Of a stretch of 49,533 nucleotides of DNA, positions 24,839 through 35,455 are shown in pieces. The stretch's first letter is position 1. Every line of letters begins with the position of its first letter. The notes beneath the pieces were generated by a model that saw only the letters and a list, made by a program, of their open reading frames with translations, searched no databases and was not told the DNA's origin. The translations under genes and the position numbers were made by a program. The stretch covers positions 1-49,533 of the forward strand of contig NZ_RCCE01000011.1 in NCBI RefSeq assembly GCF_003663885.1. Direction: 5' to 3'. This DNA is from Litoreibacter meonggei. Lineage in GTDB: Bacteria; Pseudomonadota; Alphaproteobacteria; Rhodobacterales; Rhodobacteraceae.

Positions 24839-25342
24839 TCCGGTTTCTCCCGTTGGTAAGCAGAACCCTTTTGCACTTTCTTGTGCATGGGCCATTATCA
24901 ATAGTTGGGCACCTCGTTGAGGGGGCGCGCATCTTTACGGTAGTCACGATTGAATACGCTTGCAATATTTTTGTTTTTCGGATCAGATTTTTGGATCGAA
25001 ACACCGTGGGAGATGGAAATTCTGGGAGAGCAGAAATTTAAAAGAGTAAACTACATCAGATAGTTGCCTCTTCTTTCAATCTTGCAGTGAGAGAAATTGC
25101 GCGAGTTGTTGCTGGGTTCCTAAGTCATGAATACGCCTGCGATCATCGCATTTGGTGAGGCGGTTGACTGCTGCGCCGATTCGCCTTTACCTAGTTTTGG
25201 ACGCCAATTCCGGACGCGTCCCTGACCTTGGGCATAGTGATAAATTAGGTGTCGTGGACAGTTCGAGAGCCATGAATATATCAGGACAGTAGCCCAGTCA
25301 GCTTCAACGGATTACTGCGGATTTTGCCGGCGTGGTTGCGTC
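24839..25342. other. Intergenic region upstream of the importer operon
   Basis: 504 bases with no credible gene. The half near the binding-protein gene has the LacI-type palindrome (24949-24966) and AT-rich stretches suited to a promoter that reads leftward. The half near hutC (about 25050-25342) shows no repeat or hairpin that I can support; hutC transcription should end there. Confidence 0.6.
24949..24966. promoter_or_regulatory. LacI-family operator candidate
   Basis: ATTGAATACGCTTGCAAT is an imperfect 18-bp palindrome with the central CG typical of LacI/GalR operators (outer arms ATTG/CAAT; 12 of 18 positions symmetric). It lies 111 bases upstream of the binding-protein start codon. The cognate regulator is probably the LacI-family protein at 16389-17402, encoded in the same operon. 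Confidence 0.55.
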
Positions 25343-26044
25343 CTACAAAGCGGTGCGCAGCTGGTGTCCAGGGCCGAACAGGATACGAGCCTTCGTGACG
25401 GCCGCGCCCTGATCCCACGTTAAGCGATCAATCGTGAACAATGCGCTGTGCTCGGGGCAGTCCATTATGGCGCTGTCTTCTTCGCTTGCTGCTGTTGCCG
25501 AGAAGACAATCTCGCCATGTGTGTAGGGGGCGTGTTTCAACAACCATTCGTTAGCACTGACGTCTTGAAAGGTTTCGTCTTTGGCGGCTGGCACGACAGA
25601 GGTGTTGATCCAACGATCCTCCAACGCGTAGGGCGCGTCATCCGACATGTGTAGGGCGCGAATACTCAATAAAGGATCGTCGGCGTTGGTGTGCATGGCG
25701 GCGCTGACGGTGACCGGCGGTACGGTGGTTTGCCGGGCCATGAGCCGGTAGCTGTAGTTCTGCCCGCGCTCTTCGATTTCGGAGCGGATCACAGCGATAT
25801 CCAGGATTGCTTTGGCCACGGGCTGGGCCGCGACGCGGGTGCCTGCCTTTCGGCGGCGATCCAGCAACCCACTGTCGGCGAGCGCGCGCAGCGCACGATT
25901 CACGGTCGTGCGGGCGCAACCGAATTCTAGGGCCAGGTCAGTTTCGTTTGGAATAAAATCGCCCGGCTTCCATTCGCGCGCATGGATACGGCGCAAAACT
26001 TCGCTCTGAACGCTTTGCCAGTTGCGAAAGGTGGGGGTGTTCAT
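25343..26044 (-). CDS. hutC: GntR/HutC-family repressor of histidine utilisation
   Basis: 233 residues from ATG 26044, whose ATGA overlaps the hutF stop. It has an N-terminal GntR winged helix-turn-helix (about 8-75: WKPGDFIPNETDLALEFGCA, then RTTVNRALRALADSGLLDRR) and a C-terminal UTRA effector domain (about 90-230). HutC represses hut genes and is released by urocanate in the systems studied. It is downstream of hutF and faces away from hutI, so one palindrome between hutF and hutI could control both transcripts and its own. Confidence 0.9.
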   Translation of the reverse strand: MNTPTFRNWQSVQSEVLRRIHAREWKPGDFIPNETDLALEFGCARTTVNRALRALADSGLLDRRRKAGTRVAAQPVAKAILDIAVIRSEIEERGQNYSYRLMARQTTVPPVTVSAAMHTNADDPLLSIRALHMSDDAPYALEDRWINTSVVPAAKDETFQDVSANEWLLKHAPYTHGEIVFSATAASEEDSAIMDCPEHSALFTIDRLTWDQGAAVTKARILFGPGHQLRTAL

Positions 26045-27405
26045 ATGGCATCTTTCAGGGCGGTCAGCGTCTGTTTGTACGCGGCAACTATCTGCGGTCG
26101 CGCGGAATGCTTGCCTTCGGTTACCATATGGCGACCGGCAGACCAAACGTCACGGACAAGTCTGTCATCGCTGGCAAATATCCAAGCATCTAAGATCGCA
26201 TCGCCGTGGCGGCCCCAGAGGTGTTCCGACATGGTATCCAGCGCCAGCATGTCAGCGAAGTAGCCTGTTTCAAGGCGACCTGTGTGACGCTGCGCCGCCT
26301 GCGCGCCGCCTTGCAGCATGCCGTCATACATGCGCCGACCGTTGGAGTGGTCGGGCGTCGCCAACGCCGCGCGCGTGCCGTCGCGCAGGCGTTGCGAATA
26401 GTCGAGCGTGCGCAACTCTTCTGCCAGCGAAATGCGAATGTTGCTGTCAGAGCCGATGGCGAACTTTCCGCCCTGACCCAACCAGTGGACGCCATCGAAT
26501 ATTCCGTCGCCAAGGTTGCTTTCGGTGATCGGACAAAGGCCTGCCACGACCCCGGAATGTGCCAGACGTATCGTTTCTGCCGGGGTCATTTGTGTGCAGT
26601 GAATTAGGCACCAGCGCCGGCTCAGCCCTATGTTGTCTAGCGCCCACTCAACGGGGCGGCCCCCCCAATGGCTGGCGACCTCTTCAACTTCGGCGGTCTG
26701 TTCTGCCAAGTGCATATGAATGGGGCCATTCGGAACAACGCTCGCATAGGTTCTCAAGTCCTCCATGCCGACTGCGCGCAGGGAGTGTGGGGCGACGCCG
26801 ATGTTGGCGTCTTGGGGCAGGGGCGCTATCGCAGCGGTCGCGCCGTCGTGCAGGGTCAGGAAGCGATCACGCGAATTGCCGAACCTTACTTGTCCCGCAG
26901 TGAGAGCGCGCCCGTCGCAACCGCCAAATTCGTAGTGAACCGGCAGCAGGCAAAGCCCGATGCCCGACCGATCTGCTGCCGCCGCGACCCTGAACGATGT
27001 CTCTGCGATGTTGTCATAAGGCGCGCCCCCCGGTTGATGGTGCAGGTAGTGGAACTCGACGTTGGTGGCGAAGCCCGCCTCTAACATTTCCATCTGAACG
27101 AAGGCGGTGATGTTCTCGATGTGGTCAGGGGTCAGGCGATCTAGAAATCGGAACATCAATTGTCGCCAGGTCCAGAAGCTGTCGCTGGGATTGGGGCCTC
27201 GTGTTTCAGTAAGACCGGCCATGGCCCGTTGAAATGCATGACTGTGCACATTGACGGGCGCGGGAGCCAATAGCGGCACCTGAGTGCCGCAGGCCGGTGC
27301 GCCCGACTGCACGTTGCTGATCCGTCCTGCCACGTTGATGTCGATGCGGACATGACGTGCCCATCCTTGCGGCAGCAACGCAGTTTCGGCCCAGACTGTT
27401 GGCAT
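26041..27405 (-). CDS. hutF: Formimidoylglutamate deiminase
   Basis: 454 residues of the amidohydrolase superfamily. The metal motif NVHSHAFQRAMAG (about 65-80), a later histidine in MHLAEQTAEVEEV, and the catalytic Asp in GSDSNIRISLAEE fit HutF. The enzyme converts N-formimino-glutamate to N-formyl-glutamate and ammonia, the first step of the two-step branch completed by HutG. I choose ATG 27405 over an earlier in-frame start because the family begins there and the earlier one would lie inside the operator. It is divergent from hutI. Confidence 0.92.
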   Translation of the reverse strand: MPTVWAETALLPQGWARHVRIDINVAGRISNVQSGAPACGTQVPLLAPAPVNVHSHAFQRAMAGLTETRGPNPSDSFWTWRQLMFRFLDRLTPDHIENITAFVQMEMLEAGFATNVEFHYLHHQPGGAPYDNIAETSFRVAAAADRSGIGLCLLPVHYEFGGCDGRALTAGQVRFGNSRDRFLTLHDGATAAIAPLPQDANIGVAPHSLRAVGMEDLRTYASVVPNGPIHMHLAEQTAEVEEVASHWGGRPVEWALDNIGLSRRWCLIHCTQMTPAETIRLAHSGVVAGLCPITESNLGDGIFDGVHWLGQGGKFAIGSDSNIRISLAEELRTLDYSQRLRDGTRAALATPDHSNGRRMYDGMLQGGAQAAQRHTGRLETGYFADMLALDTMSEHLWGRHGDAILDAWIFASDDRLVRDVWSAGRHMVTEGKHSARPQIVAAYKQTLTALKDAI

Positions 27406-27416
27406 TGTAGTCTCGC

Positions 27417-27444
27417 TTGACAGATTATTATGTATGCACATAAA
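27417..27444 (+). promoter_or_regulatory. Probable hutI promoter
   Basis: TTGACA at 27417-27422 and CATAAA at 27439-27444, 16 bases apart, make a good sigma-70-type promoter that reads into hutI. The -10 half overlaps the palindromic operator, so a bound repressor would block it. Confidence 0.5.
27428..27443. promoter_or_regulatory. HutC operator candidate
   Basis: TTATGTATGCACATAA is a 16-bp palindrome (arms TTATGT/ACATAA) in the 77-base gap between the divergent hutF and hutI starts. Its TGTATGNACA core is like HutC/GntR sites of other hut loci. Confidence 0.6.
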
Positions 27445-27482
27445 AACATCAAGGATAAGTAATTGCAAGCGAGTCGATCTTC

Positions 27483-28676
27483 ATGCTTTTGACCAACGCG
27501 CAGATCGTGACCCTTCAGCGAGACGATGATTTTGGCCTGATCGCGGATGGGGCTATCGCCCTTGATGGCGACCGGATTGGGTGGGTAGGGTCGGCGGGCG
27601 ATGTGCCGGACGTTTACCGCACACACAAGATACGTGACCTTGGCGGGCGGCTAGTTACGCCAGCCCTGATCGACTGCCATAGCCACATTGTTTTCGGCGG
27701 CAATCGCGCGAGTGAGTTTGAACTGCGCCTGAACGGGGCCAGCTACGAAGAGGTTGCGCGAGCAGGGGGCGGGATCGTATCTACCGTGACCGCGACACGC
27801 GCCGCATCGACCGAAACCTTGTTGGCGGATGCGTTAACACGTGTCGATGCAATGATCGCCGAAGGCGTTACGATGATCGAGGTGAAATCCGGCTACGGGC
27901 TGGATTGCGACACCGAGTTGAAGATGCTGCGCGTGGCCCGTCAGATTGCGCGTGTGCGACCCGTCGACATCAAGACCAGCTTTCTGGGCGCGCACGCGAT
28001 TCCGGCGGAATATATGGGCAAGGCTGACGCCTATATTGACGACGTGTGCATTCCGACTTTGCGGGCCGCACACGCAGAAGGGCTTGTCGATGCGGTTGAC
28101 GGGTTTTGTGAGGGCATCGCGTTTGACGCCACACAGATTGCGCGGGTGTTTGATGTGGCGGTTGAGCTCGGCTTACCGGTGAAACTTCATGCCGAGCAGT
28201 TGTCCAACATTGGCGGTGCGCGCCTCGCGGCCAAATACGGCGCGTTGAGCGCGGATCATGTGGAATATGTGACGCTAGCGGACGCACAGGCCATGGGTGC
28301 GGCGAGTGTCATTGCAGTCGTGCTGCCCGGCGCGTTTTATACATTGCGCGAAACGCAGGTGCCGCCGATCCAGGCGTTTCGCGACAACGGTGTGGCCATG
28401 GCGCTGGCCACTGACTGCAATCCCGGATCATCACCGCTGGTGTCGCCGTTGCTGGCAATGAACATGGGCTGCACCTTGTTCCACATGACCCCGCTTGAAG
28501 CATTGCTGGGCGTGACCGCCCATGCCGCAGCCGCCCTTGGTGAGACGGATCGGGGCCGCATCGTCACCGGCGCGCGGGCAGATTTATGCGTCTGGCATGC
28601 CGGACATCCGGCGGAGTTGTCATATCGCATCGGGTTCAACCCGCTTCATTCTCGCATCTTCAGGGGGTCGATATGA
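27483..28676 (+). CDS. hutI: Imidazolonepropionase
   Basis: 397 residues of the amidohydrolase superfamily. The metal-binding [16 protein letters not shown] holds His66 and His68; further sites are [17 protein letters not shown] and the catalytic Asp in [10 protein letters not shown]. HutI opens the imidazolone ring to give N-formimino-L-glutamate, the third step of histidine breakdown. Length and motif order are those of the family. It is the first gene of the rightward hut transcript, and hutH starts within its stop codon (ATGA). Confidence 0.95.
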   Translation: MLLTNAQIVTLQRDDDFGLIADGAIALDGDRIGWVGSAGDVPDVYRTHKIRDLGGRLVTPALIDCHSHIVFGGNRASEFELRLNGASYEEVARAGGGIVSTVTATRAASTETLLADALTRVDAMIAEGVTMIEVKSGYGLDCDTELKMLRVARQIARVRPVDIKTSFLGAHAIPAEYMGKADAYIDDVCIPTLRAAHAEGLVDAVDGFCEGIAFDATQIARVFDVAVELGLPVKLHAEQLSNIGGARLAAKYGALSADHVEYVTLADAQAMGAASVIAVVLPGAFYTLRETQVPPIQAFRDNGVAMALATDCNPGSSPLVSPLLAMNMGCTLFHMTPLEALLGVTAHAAAALGETDRGRIVTGARADLCVWHAGHPAELSYRIGFNPLHSRIFRGSI

Positions 28677-30214
28677 CTGTCATTCTAACCCCCGGTGCCG
28701 CGACGTTGGCACAACTGCACGACATATGGGCTGGCGGAAAAGCCGCCGTCCTACACCGGTCATCACACGCCGGAATTAAGGCTGCATCTGACCTCGTTGC
28801 CAAGGCAGCCCGTGGGGATGACGCGATTTACGGGATCAATACGGGATTTGGCAAACTGTCGAGCGTCAAAATCGCGGCCAAAGACGTCGAGAAATTGCAG
28901 CGCAACCTGATCTTGTCGCATTGTTGCGGTGTGGGTGACGCGCTGGACGGCGCGACAACCCGTCTGATGATGGCGCTGAAATTGCTGTCCTTGGGCCGAG
29001 GCGCGTCGGGGGTTGTGATGTCCACGATCGATATTTTGCAGGACATGTTGGCCACAGGCGTCACGCCCGTCATTCCCAGCCAGGGATCGGTGGGTGCGTC
29101 GGGCGATCTGGCTCCGCTGGCACATATGGCAGCAACGATGATCGGTGAGGGCGAGGCGACGTATAACGGTGTGCGCATGGCCTCGCGTGATGCCTTGGCC
29201 AAGGCAGGGCTGACGCCTATCAAGTTGGGTGCCAAGGAGGGCTTGGCGCTTATCAATGGCACGCAATTTTCGACCGCCTGTGCATTGGTCGGGCTTTGGG
29301 GGGCTTGGCGCAACGCCGCGACATCCGTGCTGACTTGTGCGCTGTCTACCGATGCGATCATGGGATCGACTGCGCCATTGCAAGATGCGATCCACACGCT
29401 GCGCGGGCATGCCGGGCAGATCGCGGTTGCCCGGGCACAACGTGCCTTGATGGAAGGGTCCGAAATCCGTGAGAGCCATGTGGACGGCGATACTCGCGTG
29501 CAAGATCCTTATTGTATCCGCTGCCAACCGCAAGTGACCGGCGCCGCGATGGACCTTTTGCGTTTCGCCGCCAATACATTGGAGGTTGAGGCAAATGCAG
29601 TTACCGACAATCCGCTAGTGTTGGTGGATGATGAACTGATCGTGTCTGGCGGCAATTTTCACGCCGAACCTGTGGGCTTTGCTGCTGATCAGATCGCAGT
29701 GGCAGTGTCCGAAATCGGCGCGATCGCGCAGCGTCGCGTAGCGTTGATGGTGGATCCCACGCTGAGTTTTGATCTGCCACCGTTCTTGACGCCGGATCCC
29801 GGACTCAACTCCGGACTGATGATTGCCGAGGTAACTACGGCGGCATTAATGAGCGAGAACAAACACCTAGCTAATCCGTGCACCACCGATAGCACGCCGA
29901 CGTCGGCGAACCAAGAAGACCATGTGTCAATGGCGGCCCATGCTGCAAGGCGGTTGCTGCGGATGAACCAGAACCTGAACGTGATTTTAGGGGTCGAAGC
30001 GATGTGCGGTGTGCAGGGCATTGAATTCCGCGCACCCTTGAAAACCAGCGTGGCATTGAGCAATGCGATGGCCACCCTGCGCGCTGAAGTTCCCACGATT
30101 TTGAACGACCGGTACATGGCACCGTCTATTGAAGCCGCGGCGAAGCTGGTGGCGACGGGGGAGTTGGCTGCCTCGGTTGACTTGTCTGCGTTTGTCAAAG
30201 GTCAGGCGACGTGA
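28673..30214 (+). CDS. hutH: Histidine ammonia-lyase
   Basis: 513 residues from ATG 28673, which overlaps the hutI stop. The Ala-Ser-Gly triad that forms the MIO prosthetic group is at 142-144 in [15 protein letters not shown], and YGINTGFG (53-60) supplies the active-site tyrosine loop. The enzyme removes ammonia from histidine to give trans-urocanate, the first step of the pathway. The frame is open for 29 codons further up inside hutI; those are not used. The next gene starts at a GTG that overlaps the hutH stop. Confidence 0.95.
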   Translation: MTVILTPGAATLAQLHDIWAGGKAAVLHRSSHAGIKAASDLVAKAARGDDAIYGINTGFGKLSSVKIAAKDVEKLQRNLILSHCCGVGDALDGATTRLMMALKLLSLGRGASGVVMSTIDILQDMLATGVTPVIPSQGSVGASGDLAPLAHMAATMIGEGEATYNGVRMASRDALAKAGLTPIKLGAKEGLALINGTQFSTACALVGLWGAWRNAATSVLTCALSTDAIMGSTAPLQDAIHTLRGHAGQIAVARAQRALMEGSEIRESHVDGDTRVQDPYCIRCQPQVTGAAMDLLRFAANTLEVEANAVTDNPLVLVDDELIVSGGNFHAEPVGFAADQIAVAVSEIGAIAQRRVALMVDPTLSFDLPPFLTPDPGLNSGLMIAEVTTAALMSENKHLANPCTTDSTPTSANQEDHVSMAAHAARRLLRMNQNLNVILGVEAMCGVQGIEFRAPLKTSVALSNAMATLRAEVPTILNDRYMAPSIEAAAKLVATGELAASVDLSAFVKGQAT

Positions 30215-31011
30215 CCCCTGTCAGCGTCACCCAAGGGACCGGCCCAATCATATTGGGGGTGCCGCATGCTGGCACGTTTGTGCCGGATGATGTCGCAGTC
30301 AAATTGAATGACAGGGGCCGTAAGCTCGCGGATACGGACTGGCACATAGATCGCCTATACAACGGGTTGATAGAGCAGGTCACGACTGTCAAAGCCAACT
30401 TTCACCGCTACGTCATCGACGCCAATCGTGACCCTACGGGGACGAGTCTGTATCCGGGTCAGAATACAACCGGACTTGTGCCACTGACGGATTTCGAGGG
30501 TGTAGATATTTGGGACACGCCGCCAAACGAGGCGGAAGTTGAGCAGCGCCGTCAGGCATTCCATGCGCCCTATCATGCGGCGCTGACGGCCGAGATATCG
30601 CGGGTGCGCGCATCGCATGGCGTCGCGATTTTGTATGATTGTCATTCGATCCGGTCCAGCATTGCGTTCCTGTTTGAGGGCACGCTTCCGGATTTCAATA
30701 TCGGCACAGACAACGGCACCACCTGCGCGCCGCAAACCGAAGCGGCGGTCGCGGATATATGCGCCGCAGCGGAGGGGTATTCTTGCGTGCTAAACGGTCG
30801 GTTTCGCGGTGGGTGGACAACGCGCCATTACGCCGCCCCCGCCTCAGGCGTTCAGTCGATCCAGATGGAACTGGCGCAATCGACATACCTCAAGGACGAG
30901 GCCGCGCCGTGGATTTATGACGCCGTCAAGGCGGCCCGTTTGCGAGGTCACCTCGCGTCAATTCTTTCGGCTTTGGCAGACCTGACCCCTACCTTCGGAG
31001 GTACACAATGA
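30211..31011 (+). CDS. hutG: N-formylglutamate deformylase (amidohydrolase)
   Basis: 266 residues, started by GTG 30211 within the hutH stop (GTGA). The family pattern [22 protein letters not shown] and the metal/substrate motif [10 protein letters not shown] are present. It cleaves N-formylglutamate to glutamate and formate, the last step, and so pairs with hutF. It ends in an ATGA overlap with hutU. Confidence 0.93.
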   Translation: MTPVSVTQGTGPIILGVPHAGTFVPDDVAVKLNDRGRKLADTDWHIDRLYNGLIEQVTTVKANFHRYVIDANRDPTGTSLYPGQNTTGLVPLTDFEGVDIWDTPPNEAEVEQRRQAFHAPYHAALTAEISRVRASHGVAILYDCHSIRSSIAFLFEGTLPDFNIGTDNGTTCAPQTEAAVADICAAAEGYSCVLNGRFRGGWTTRHYAAPASGVQSIQMELAQSTYLKDEAAPWIYDAVKAARLRGHLASILSALADLTPTFGGTQ

Positions 31012-32678
31012 CCCATTCCCGCCACAACACCCGTGACGTTTTCCCGCCAACAGGGAGTGAAATTACTGCCAAAAGCTGGCTGACCGAGGCCCCCATGCGG
31101 ATGTTGATGAACAACCTGCATCCTGACGTCGCTGAGAACCCGCATGAACTGGTTGTCTATGGCGGCATCGGGCGCGCAGCGCGGACTTGGGAGGATTTTG
31201 ACGCGATCGTGGCCGCCCTCAAGGACCTTGAAGACACACAAACCCTGTTGGTTCAGTCGGGCAAACCTGTCGGTGTATTCAATACACACAAGGATGCACC
31301 ACGCGTGCTGATAGCGAATTCCAACATCGTTCCGCATTGGGCGACCTGGGAGCATTTCAACGAGCTCGATAGGAAAGGTCTGGCGATGTATGGTCAGATG
31401 ACCGCCGGATCGTGGATTTACATCGGCACCCAAGGCATCGTGCAGGGCACCTATGAAACCTTCATGGAGGCGGGGCGACAGCATTATGATGGCAACTTGT
31501 CGGGACGCTGGATTTTGACGGGTGGTTTGGGCGGTATGGGCGGCGCGCAACCGCTGGCTGCTGTTATGGCGGGCGCGTGTTGTTTGGCTGTCGAGTGCGA
31601 CGAGACCCGCGCCGATTTTCGTTTGCGCACGCGCTATGTGGACGAAAAGACTCATGATCTCGAGGAGGCGTTGGCCCTGATCGATACTTGGACCAAAGCA
31701 GGCGAGGCTAAGTCGGTGGCCCTGATTGGAAACGCCGCCGACGTCTTTCCCGAACTGGTAAAGCGCGGCGTGAAACCCGACATGGTCACTGACCAAACCT
31801 CTGCGCATGACCCGATCCACGGCTACTTACCGCAAGGTTGGAGCGTTGCAGAATGGCGCCAAAGGCAGGAAAGCGATCCCAAAGCGGTGGAAAAAGCAGC
31901 CCGCGCGTCGATGAAGGTTCAAGTCAAGGCGATGGTGGATTTCTGGGACGCAGGCGTTCCGACGCTTGATTACGGCAACAACATCCGACAGGTCGCGCTT
32001 GACGAAGGGCTGGATAACGCCTTTGCGTTTCCCGGTTTCGTGCCTGCCTACATCCGACCGCTGTTTTGCCGTGGCATAGGCCCATTCCGGTGGTGTGCTT
32101 TGTCGGGCGACCCTGAGGACATTTACAAAACGGATGCCAAAGTCAAAGAGCTGATCGACGATCCGCATCTGCACAATTGGCTGGACATGGCGCGTGAACG
32201 CATTGCGTTTCAAGGTCTGCCAGCGCGGATTTGCTGGGTCGGGCTGGGCCTGCGTGACAAGCTCGGTCTCGCATTCAATGAAATGGTGCGCACGGGCGAG
32301 CTTTCCGCTCCTGTGGTGATTGGCCGTGACCATCTGGATTCAGGCTCTGTCGCATCGCCAAATCGTGAAACAGAAGCGATGAAAGACGGATCGGATGCGG
32401 TGTCTGACTGGCCGTTGCTGAACGCGATGCTGAACGTTGCAGGAGGGGCCACATGGGTGTCTCTGCACCACGGAGGCGGTGTCGGCATGGGCTTTTCGCA
32501 ACATTCGGGCATGGTTATTTGCTGCGATGGCACGGCAGATGCTGACAGGCGCATTGCCAATGTGTTGTGGAACGATCCCGCTACAGGTGTCATGCGCCAC
32601 GCCGACGCGGGTTACGCCGAGGCGCTGGATTGCGCCCGTGAAAAAGGGCTGAACCTACCTGGGATTTTGCGCAAGTAA
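31008..32678 (+). CDS. hutU: Urocanate hydratase
   Basis: 556 residues, the usual length. The NAD-binding stretch [15 protein letters not shown] (about 170-185), [10 protein letters not shown], and the C-terminal [15 protein letters not shown] are hallmarks. The enzyme uses tightly bound NAD as an electrophile to hydrate urocanate to imidazolonepropionate, the second step. It is the last gene of hutI-H-G-U; every junction overlaps by four bases, so the products should be made in balanced amounts. Confidence 0.95.
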   Translation: MTHSRHNTRDVFPPTGSEITAKSWLTEAPMRMLMNNLHPDVAENPHELVVYGGIGRAARTWEDFDAIVAALKDLEDTQTLLVQSGKPVGVFNTHKDAPRVLIANSNIVPHWATWEHFNELDRKGLAMYGQMTAGSWIYIGTQGIVQGTYETFMEAGRQHYDGNLSGRWILTGGLGGMGGAQPLAAVMAGACCLAVECDETRADFRLRTRYVDEKTHDLEEALALIDTWTKAGEAKSVALIGNAADVFPELVKRGVKPDMVTDQTSAHDPIHGYLPQGWSVAEWRQRQESDPKAVEKAARASMKVQVKAMVDFWDAGVPTLDYGNNIRQVALDEGLDNAFAFPGFVPAYIRPLFCRGIGPFRWCALSGDPEDIYKTDAKVKELIDDPHLHNWLDMARERIAFQGLPARICWVGLGLRDKLGLAFNEMVRTGELSAPVVIGRDHLDSGSVASPNRETEAMKDGSDAVSDWPLLNAMLNVAGGATWVSLHHGGGVGMGFSQHSGMVICCDGTADADRRIANVLWNDPATGVMRHADAGYAEALDCAREKGLNLPGILRK

Positions 32679-33136
32679 GCGGGTGTCTATTGTTTGAGAC
32701 GCGATGTCAGACTTGCAAGCGCGCATCCGATTTGCCCGAGGCAACATGCTGTTCAGGCACTTAATGTTGCACCGATGAGATTCAGCTCTTAGCTCAAGTT
32801 CCGGAGCCCCACAGAGGCGCTAGTCGTGCCGCGAGAAACCGCGATGACCATACTGATGACCAAGTCTCGATACCGTCGATTAATGCCCTTTGACGCGCTG
32901 ATGTGGACGCCGACTACACATGAACGCAACTGGCGCGATATAATTCCCGTTCGGTAAAATTGCGAACTGGTAATCGAGCCAATGCCCAAAGCTGCAATCG
33001 ACCCAAACTTGTGGGGTTTCATACCAAGATGCTCGGGTAAGCAATTGGTAGGGCGGAGATTGCAAATAACTGCGGTCAAATGGTTAAAACTCAGCTAGAG
33101 TTTTTCGAGCCGGAAGTAGAAGCAAAGGAAATCCCC
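32679..33136. other. Intergenic region between hutU and the SMP-30-like gene
   Basis: About 460 bases. I see no hut terminator with a T-run and no recognisable gene; short open frames on both strands lack ribosome sites and known motifs. The last part has AAGGAA (33125-33130), the ribosome site for the next gene. Confidence 0.5.
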
Positions 33137-34036
33137 GTGTCATTCTTCGAAGTCCACGACCCTAGTTTCGCGAATTTTGTGATGGGCAACGCTCCCGTCA
33201 AGCAACTGGCCACCGGGTTCGATTGGGTCGAAGGGCCGGTTTGGTTTGGGGATGCCAATTGCTTGCTGTTCTCTGATATTCCTAACAACCGGATCATGCG
33301 ATGGACCCCCGGAGACGGAATTTCGACCTATCGTGCACCGTCAAATTACACCAACGGTCACACTCGCGACCATCAAGGCCGGCTTATCAGTTGCGAACAT
33401 GGCACGCGGCGCGTGACCCGCACGGAGCATAACGGGACCATAACCGTGATCGCAGATCACTTTGATGGAAAACGCTTGAACTCGCCCAATGACGTAGTGG
33501 TCAAATCGGATGGCTCGATTTGGTTCTCCGATCCGCACTATGGCATCATGACCAATTATGAGGGCTTCAAAGCCGAACAGGAATTGTCCTGCAACGTCTA
33601 CCGCGTCGATCCCGGTACGGGCGCCGTGACTGAAGTTGTCTCGGACATGGCCTGCCCAAATGGACTGGCTTTTTCACCTGACGAAAGCGTGCTCTACGTG
33701 GCTGACACCGGTGCAATGTTTGACGAAGCGGCAGAGCGGCATATTCGCAGCTATGATGTGACTGGTGAAGCGGTCACGGGTGGGCGGCATTTCCATACGG
33801 TCAACGCGGGCATTTCTGATGGATTTCGCGTCGACACGGACGGGAATATCTGGTCCTCGGCCGCCGATGGCGTGCACTGCATTAGCCCGGAAGGAACACT
33901 TCTCGGAAAGATTCTTGTGCCAGAGTTGGTGTCGAATGTTTGCTTTGGCGGGCGGGCGAAGCACCAGTTGTTTATCACTGCAACCACCAGTGTTTATTCG
34001 GTGAGCTTGAACCGCACAGGCGCTCAACAACCCTGA
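33137..34036 (+). CDS. SMP-30/gluconolactonase-family protein
   Basis: 299 residues of the six-bladed beta-propeller SMP-30/gluconolactonase/LRE family. Metal ligands are expected at Glu in WVEGPVWF, Asn in NSPNDVVVKSDG and Asp in the YVADTG strand; all are visible. Members hydrolyse sugar lactones. I choose GTG 33137 although the frame is open to ATG 33080, because AAGGAA lies 6 bases before the GTG, and because the family starts with a short (F)FEVxDPxF stretch as here. It stands alone after the hut operon, and its substrate is not known; it could act on a lactone made by the dehydrogenases of the 10.7-24.8-kb operon (speculation). Confidence 0.88.
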   Translation: MSFFEVHDPSFANFVMGNAPVKQLATGFDWVEGPVWFGDANCLLFSDIPNNRIMRWTPGDGISTYRAPSNYTNGHTRDHQGRLISCEHGTRRVTRTEHNGTITVIADHFDGKRLNSPNDVVVKSDGSIWFSDPHYGIMTNYEGFKAEQELSCNVYRVDPGTGAVTEVVSDMACPNGLAFSPDESVLYVADTGAMFDEAAERHIRSYDVTGEAVTGGRHFHTVNAGISDGFRVDTDGNIWSSAADGVHCISPEGTLLGKILVPELVSNVCFGGRAKHQLFITATTSVYSVSLNRTGAQQP

Positions 34037-34096
34037 GTATGGCGGTGAACCGCAGCGTCGTGTCCTAGGGCCTTTCGCAAGGTGTTCTGGAGTAAA

Positions 34097-35455
34097 TTAG
34101 AACTCACTTCGGAACGTAAGGCCAAAGGCTTGAAGTTCATCGTATTGGCGAGCATTTTCGGCCAGAGCCAGATAAGCCTCGAACTTGCCAAGCTGGGTGT
34201 CGAGAGACATGCCGATACCTGCGGAAGTTCGGAAATTGCGATCGCTGTTCAGTGTGCCAGCAGGTGCAGTTGACGTATCAACACCCCATGCGCTGCCGAT
34301 GTCGAAGAACGCGAAAGTTTCGATGCTGTCGCGATCCTTGAAAATTGGCACAAGAACATCGGTCCGCATAGCGGCGTAGTAGTCGCCGCCCAGCTCTGTG
34401 ACCTGATCACCGCCGCCAACCGCACAGCCTGTGCAAACATCTCGTGGTGAAATCGTACCACGAGCAAAGCCTCTTAGTGAGGCGCCACCTAATGTAAAGC
34501 GTTCGCTGGCGCGTGGTTTGTCACCGCTCAAGCCCGTCACCGCACCAAATTCGACGCGCGTCCGGATTGCGAGGCCGCCCGGCGTCAGCGACTTCCGCGC
34601 AAAGAGCGACAGTTTACTGAGGGACAAGTCTGTGTCGCCGCCGAGGCCAGTGAAATCCTGATCAAACCGCACCGACCAGCTGTCTAGTACAGACTCTTCA
34701 CCGCCCAGCAACGAAGAGCTGGTGGCAAGGCTAAAGCCAATGCCCGACGACGTCTTGCGTCCCGCCTCGGCGACTATGATGGGGGAGGCCGCCGCTGCGA
34801 CGTTGGAAATGTCCTTGGAGGCCAATGTGTAGCGCAGTTCCAATGCGGCCTTCTGATTCAGATCAAAGACGACGTAGGGCTCAACTTTTGCCAAGGCGTA
34901 GTCGTAAGTCGTGTTGTCGTACTCGTAATTTTCGTATGCCAAACGCACTCCACCACGCACACCCTCCGACCAAAAATTCGTTGACCTGGCCTGAAAGCGC
35001 AGGGTTTGAGCTTCTTCCGCGACGACGAGGTTGCCGCGGAGCTCTAGGTCTTTGCCAAATGCATTGTCGAGCGCCAGCCCCGCTGCCCCGAAAAGCCCTG
35101 TATCGGAGTCAAAACCCAGCCCGAAGGTCAGGCCGCCGCTGTATTCAGGGGTTTCCTCGACCGTAACGATTAAGTTGTTTCCCGAAGACGTGATAACAAC
35201 ATTTTCGAACTCGCCTGTGTATTCAAGCGCCTCAACGGCAGCGAGCAAGTCTTCCTGCCCAAGCACGGTGCCAGTTTCAAGTCCAGACGTTGCGATGATA
35301 TCGCCGTCCCGAAACCTTTTGTTGCCGTCTACTTGAATAGTGGTGAACACCCGCGGAGCCGGCGTGGTGGCGGATTGTTGCGCATAGCTTGGGGAAAGCG
35401 CCGCAGGCGATACGGCAAAGCCCAGTAGGGCTAATGTGCAAATGCGACGGATCAT
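34097..35455 (-). CDS. Omp85-superfamily outer-membrane protein with one POTRA domain
   Basis: 452 residues. A Sec signal peptide (cleavage near residue 25, SYA-QQ) is followed by a single POTRA-type domain (about 36-112: FTTIQVDGNKRF with DGDIIATSGLETGTVL) and a 16-strand-type beta-barrel (about 113-452). The LRGF motif in GGASLRGFARGT (about residue 325) matches the barrel-closing (V/L)RG(F/Y) element of the family, and the final residue is Phe, as in outer-membrane barrels. Known members with few POTRAs include two-partner secretion transporters (two POTRAs) and small TamA-like or bacterial-surface-antigen proteins. It is divergent from a TolC-family gene and a giant surface protein; whether it helps export that protein is untested. 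Confidence 0.82.
   Translation of the reverse strand: MIRRICTLALLGFAVSPAALSPSYAQQSATTPAPRVFTTIQVDGNKRFRDGDIIATSGLETGTVLGQEDLLAAVEALEYTGEFENVVITSSGNNLIVTVEETPEYSGGLTFGLGFDSDTGLFGAAGLALDNAFGKDLELRGNLVVAEEAQTLRFQARSTNFWSEGVRGGVRLAYENYEYDNTTYDYALAKVEPYVVFDLNQKAALELRYTLASKDISNVAAAASPIIVAEAGRKTSSGIGFSLATSSSLLGGEESVLDSWSVRFDQDFTGLGGDTDLSLSKLSLFARKSLTPGGLAIRTRVEFGAVTGLSGDKPRASERFTLGGASLRGFARGTISPRDVCTGCAVGGGDQVTELGGDYYAAMRTDVLVPIFKDRDSIETFAFFDIGSAWGVDTSTAPAGTLNSDRNFRTSAGIGMSLDTQLGKFEAYLALAENARQYDELQAFGLTFRSEF

Noticed and set aside
25050-25342. A small RNA or gene in the right half of the intergenic region before hutC's end
   Set aside because: I could not find a promoter-terminator pair or an open frame with a ribosome site.
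32789-33079. 96-codon minus-strand frame between hutU and the SMP-30-like gene
   Set aside because: No ribosome site and no recognisable domain; probably chance in non-coding DNA.
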